A stretch of 64,000 nucleotides of DNA from CAWUKT01 sp041565275. Its GTDB lineage: Bacteria; Bacteroidota; Bacteroidia; J057; JADKCL01. Location of the stretch: positions 1-64,000 of the forward strand of contig JBFGVE010000002.1 of the NCBI GenBank assembly GCA_041565275.1. Reading direction: 5' to 3'. A model generated the notes under the pieces. The model saw only the letters and a program-made list of their open reading frames with translations, did not search any database and was not told the origin of the DNA. Positions within the stretch are counted from its first letter, which is position 1. Each line of letters starts with the position of its first letter. Of the stretch, positions 61,785-64,000 are shown one piece after another. The translations under genes were made by a program, and so were the position numbers.

Positions 61785-63686
61785 TTAGTACGACCTGATA
61801 CCCTTTCCTTCCACATAGTTGATGAAAGCCTGGTTGACTACTCTGTTCCCGCCAGGAGTAGGGTAGTCTCCGGAAAAGTACCAATCGCCCAGGTGGTTAG
61901 GGATGGCTTTGGCTAGATTGGCCAGAGGTTGATACACAATTTCAACTTGACAATCCAAATTGTCAGGTTTCAGCAGATCAGCTATTTTCCTTGAGATTTC
62001 ATCTTCGGTAAACAACTCGTAGATGGCCTTAACTGCGTTGCGGGTATGAAGAAGATCGTATTCCTTCAGGGCGACGCATTCTCGATATACTTGGTGAATG
62101 GTGCCATGCATGCCACGCTCGTTGAGCAAGGCAATTGCAGCCTGGAAAGCAGCGAACCGACCAATCTGAGACATGTCGATGCCATAACAATCCGGGTATC
62201 TGATCTGAGGTGCAGAGGATACAATGATGATTTTCTTTGGCTGAAGCCGTCCCAAGATGCGTAAAATACTTTGTTTCAGGGTTGTTCCCCGAACGATAGA
62301 ATCATCAATGCAGACCAAGTTATCTACCTTGGGGGTAAGAATTCCTTGGGTTACATCGTATACGTGGGCCACCAAATCATCACGGGCGTTGTCATCGGTA
62401 ATGAAGGTTCGTAGCTTGATGTCTTTGATAATTACTTTTTCCACCCTGGGACGAGCATTCAAAACCCTTGACAAATCTCCTTCGGTCGCTTTTCCCTGCA
62501 ACTCCCGTATCTGCCGTATTTTCTCCTGGTTCATATAAGTTTCGACCCCTTTGATCATTCCCCAGAATGCAGTTTCAGCGGTGTTGGGAATATAACCAAA
62601 GACTGTGTGGTCGAGGTCGTGTCCTACATGTTCCAAAATCTTAGGCACTAGAATATCACCTAATGCCATCCTTTCTCTGTAGATGTCAGGGTCGTTGCCT
62701 CGGGAAAAATAGATTCTTTCAAAAGAGCAACTCTTCTTTTCCCGAGCCTCAGTGAATGCTTTGACGGAAAATTCTCCATTTCGCTTGATGGTGATCAAGT
62801 GACCGGGTTCGAGTTCTTTTATATCATCATAAGCAACCTCGAATACAGTAGAAATAGCGGGGCGCTCTGAGGCAACTACTATCACGTCATCATTCTCGTA
62901 GTAGTGACAAGGACGAATTCCGTTGGGGTCACGAGCTACCCACCCGATCCCACAGCCTATGAGTCCACCCATAACATAGCCTCCATCCCAGCGTTTGGCA
63001 GCCTTTCGGATGATTTTTCGGGTGTCTAGTCCTTCAGCGATCAGGCTTGAAATCTCTTGTTTACTTCTGCCTTGTTGCTTGAACTTGGCATGTAGTTCTT
63101 CATTTTCCTCATCCAGAAAGTGTCCGATGCGTTCCAGAACTGTTTCTGTATCTGAGATGTAGCGGGGGTGTTGACCCAACTCAACAAGGTATTGGAAAAG
63201 GTCGTGGACATTGGTAAGGTTAAAATTACCTGCGATGGTCAGGGTCCGGGACCGCCAATTGTTGGAGCGAACGACGGGGTGGCAGGCATCAATATTATAG
63301 GATCCGTGGGTTCCATACCGGAGATGTCCTAACAACAGCTCGCCGGCAAAACCAAAATGTTCATGCAGCAGGTCTTCATCTTGCTCAATTCCAGGATACC
63401 TTTGCTGGAGTAAGGCCATTCTTCCACTGATCTCTTTGAAGAGTGCTCCCCAAGGAGAATTCTGGTTGTTCCGCAATCTTTTCAGGTAAGGGCTACCCGG
63501 TGGAACATCCAGTTTGAGACTGGCTAAACCAGCCCCGTCCTGGCCCCGGTTATGCTGCTTTTCCATCAACAAATACATCTTGTTCAGGCCCCAAAGAGGC
63601 GTACCGTATTTGTGCTTGTAAAACTTGAGGGGTTTTTTGAGGCGGATCATTCCGATTCCGCACTCGTGTTTGATTTGATCGGACAC
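61785..63686 (-). CDS. Amidophosphoribosyltransferase (PurF family, long form)
   Basis: Protein of 633 residues. The first step of purine synthesis: glutamine plus PRPP to phosphoribosylamine. The N-terminal class II glutaminase begins HECGIGMIRLKK with the candidate nucleophile C9 after an 8-residue leader (MSDQIKHE) that would have to be removed; QHNRGQDGAGLASLKLD follows. The C-terminal PRTase domain has the PRPP motif LVCIDDSIVRGTTLKQS. Standard PurF is ~500 residues; the longer form is frequent in Bacteroidota. Divergent from hpt, placing de novo and salvage purine genes side by side. Confidence 0.88.
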   Translation of the reverse strand: MSDQIKHECGIGMIRLKKPLKFYKHKYGTPLWGLNKMYLLMEKQHNRGQDGAGLASLKLDVPPGSPYLKRLRNNQNSPWGALFKEISGRMALLQQRYPGIEQDEDLLHEHFGFAGELLLGHLRYGTHGSYNIDACHPVVRSNNWRSRTLTIAGNFNLTNVHDLFQYLVELGQHPRYISDTETVLERIGHFLDEENEELHAKFKQQGRSKQEISSLIAEGLDTRKIIRKAAKRWDGGYVMGGLIGCGIGWVARDPNGIRPCHYYENDDVIVVASERPAISTVFEVAYDDIKELEPGHLITIKRNGEFSVKAFTEAREKKSCSFERIYFSRGNDPDIYRERMALGDILVPKILEHVGHDLDHTVFGYIPNTAETAFWGMIKGVETYMNQEKIRQIRELQGKATEGDLSRVLNARPRVEKVIIKDIKLRTFITDDNARDDLVAHVYDVTQGILTPKVDNLVCIDDSIVRGTTLKQSILRILGRLQPKKIIIVSSAPQIRYPDCYGIDMSQIGRFAAFQAAIALLNERGMHGTIHQVYRECVALKEYDLLHTRNAVKAIYELFTEDEISRKIADLLKPDNLDCQVEIVYQPLANLAKAIPNHLGDWYFSGDYPTPGGNRVVNQAFINYVEGKGIRSY

Positions 63687-63731
63687 TCTGTATCCAGTTA
63701 TTAATATAAGGTGCTACTAACCTACAGAGCC

Positions 63732-63739
63732 CAAATTTA
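63732..63739 (-). promoter_or_regulatory. Possible -7 promoter box of the PurF-type gene
   Basis: On the minus strand TAAATTTG matches TAnnTTTG and lies 45 bases upstream of the start codon. A correctly spaced -33 element was not found. Confidence 0.3.
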
Positions 63740-63819
63740 GCTCTATTTTTTTTAATTGTTTCACCCAAAGGTTTTTTTGGATTAGTTTCAGTTTTTAAAC
63801 CTTACAAAGCCCCTTCTTC

Positions 63820-64000
63820 ATGAACGAAGTCAAGATACTTGATAAGGACTTTACTCTCTTAATATCAGAATCAGAATTGCAAGACCAAATATACTTGCTG
63901 GCGCAGCAATTGAATGTTATCTATGCAGGATGTGATCCAATGATAGTAAGTGTATTAAACGGATCATTCATATTTGCTGCCGATCTGGTCAGACATCTCA
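63820..64000 (+). CDS. hpt: Hypoxanthine phosphoribosyltransferase, N-terminal part
   Basis: Only the first 60 codons are in the window; the gene runs off the right edge. MNEVKILDKDFTLLISESELQ and MIVSVLNGSFIFAADLVRHL are typical of the start of hypoxanthine PRTases, with the VLNGSF block of the family. It salvages hypoxanthine and guanine using PRPP. It is divergent from the PurF-type gene, with about 130 bases of shared upstream region. Confidence 0.88.
   Translation, partial: MNEVKILDKDFTLLISESELQDQIYLLAQQLNVIYAGCDPMIVSVLNGSFIFAADLVRHL

Overview
The window looks like the chromosome of a member of the Bacteroidota, probably near Saprospiria/Lewinella-like bacteria (the lower rank is inference). 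Evidence: two type IX secretion (T9SS) C-terminal sorting domains, a very large DUF2723 protein, an amidophosphoribosyltransferase of about 630 residues with a short leader before its catalytic Cys, a TonB receptor paired with a beta-propeller lipoprotein, and several TAnnTTTG-type -7 boxes. Most of the window is dense single-copy housekeeping and envelope genes. No rRNA, tRNA, CRISPR array or intact insertion sequence was seen.

Layout. 1-2.4 kb: an AT-rich island with a T9SS-exported GH128-like glycosidase between two transposase remnants. 2.5-5 kb: an MBOAT O-acyltransferase broken by a one-base frameshift, plus a probable SGNH-like partner. 5-12.3 kb (minus strand): DUF2723/GT117-like membrane protein, pyruvate dehydrogenase E1 alpha, fluoride channel, an exported unknown and gpmI. 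12.9-19.5 kb (minus): an operon behind a textbook cobalamin riboswitch, coding for a T9SS-exported propeller, a SUMF1-fold protein, a small exported protein, a BtuB-like TonB receptor and a BtuG-like lipoprotein. 19.5-20.6 kb: two thioredoxin-fold exported proteins. 20.7-27.8 kb: nucleotide-sugar genes (rfbA, rfbC, UDP-glucuronate decarboxylase, UDP-glucose dehydrogenase, WbpE-like aminotransferase, WbpD-like acetyltransferase) interrupted by one unrelated plus-strand gene. 28.7-38.4 kb: mixed housekeeping (MazG-like, GT-C transferase, dtd, orphan thiG, GNAT, pheS, 3-hydroxyacyl-CoA dehydrogenase, paired M16 peptidases). 38.9-42.3 kb: nrdA/nrdB with a clear terminator. 42.7-48.4 kb: M50 protease, a degenerate adenylate-forming protein in an operon with a DciA-like protein, pssA and purS, then an IscA-type protein, HMG-CoA lyase and 3-hydroxyanthranilate dioxygenase. 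48.7-54.7 kb: a cytochrome c maturation operon (ccmB, ccmC, ccmD-like, ccmE, ccmF) whose CcmE carries CxxxY instead of HxxxY, followed by a DUF2520 protein. 54.7-64 kb: acyl-CoA dehydrogenase, topB, a lipoprotein with ExbD-like domains, a deoxyhypusine synthase homologue, a quinone oxidoreductase, a PurF-type enzyme and the start of hpt.

The strongest lead is the cobalamin-riboswitch operon. It combines the known BtuB/BtuG corrinoid uptake pair with three further exported proteins, one of them T9SS-secreted, that are not part of any corrinoid uptake system I know. Secondary leads are the CxxxY CcmE, the ExbD-like lipoprotein, the adenylate-forming protein without its P-loop, and three short minus-strand stretches that read like protein but lack a start codon.
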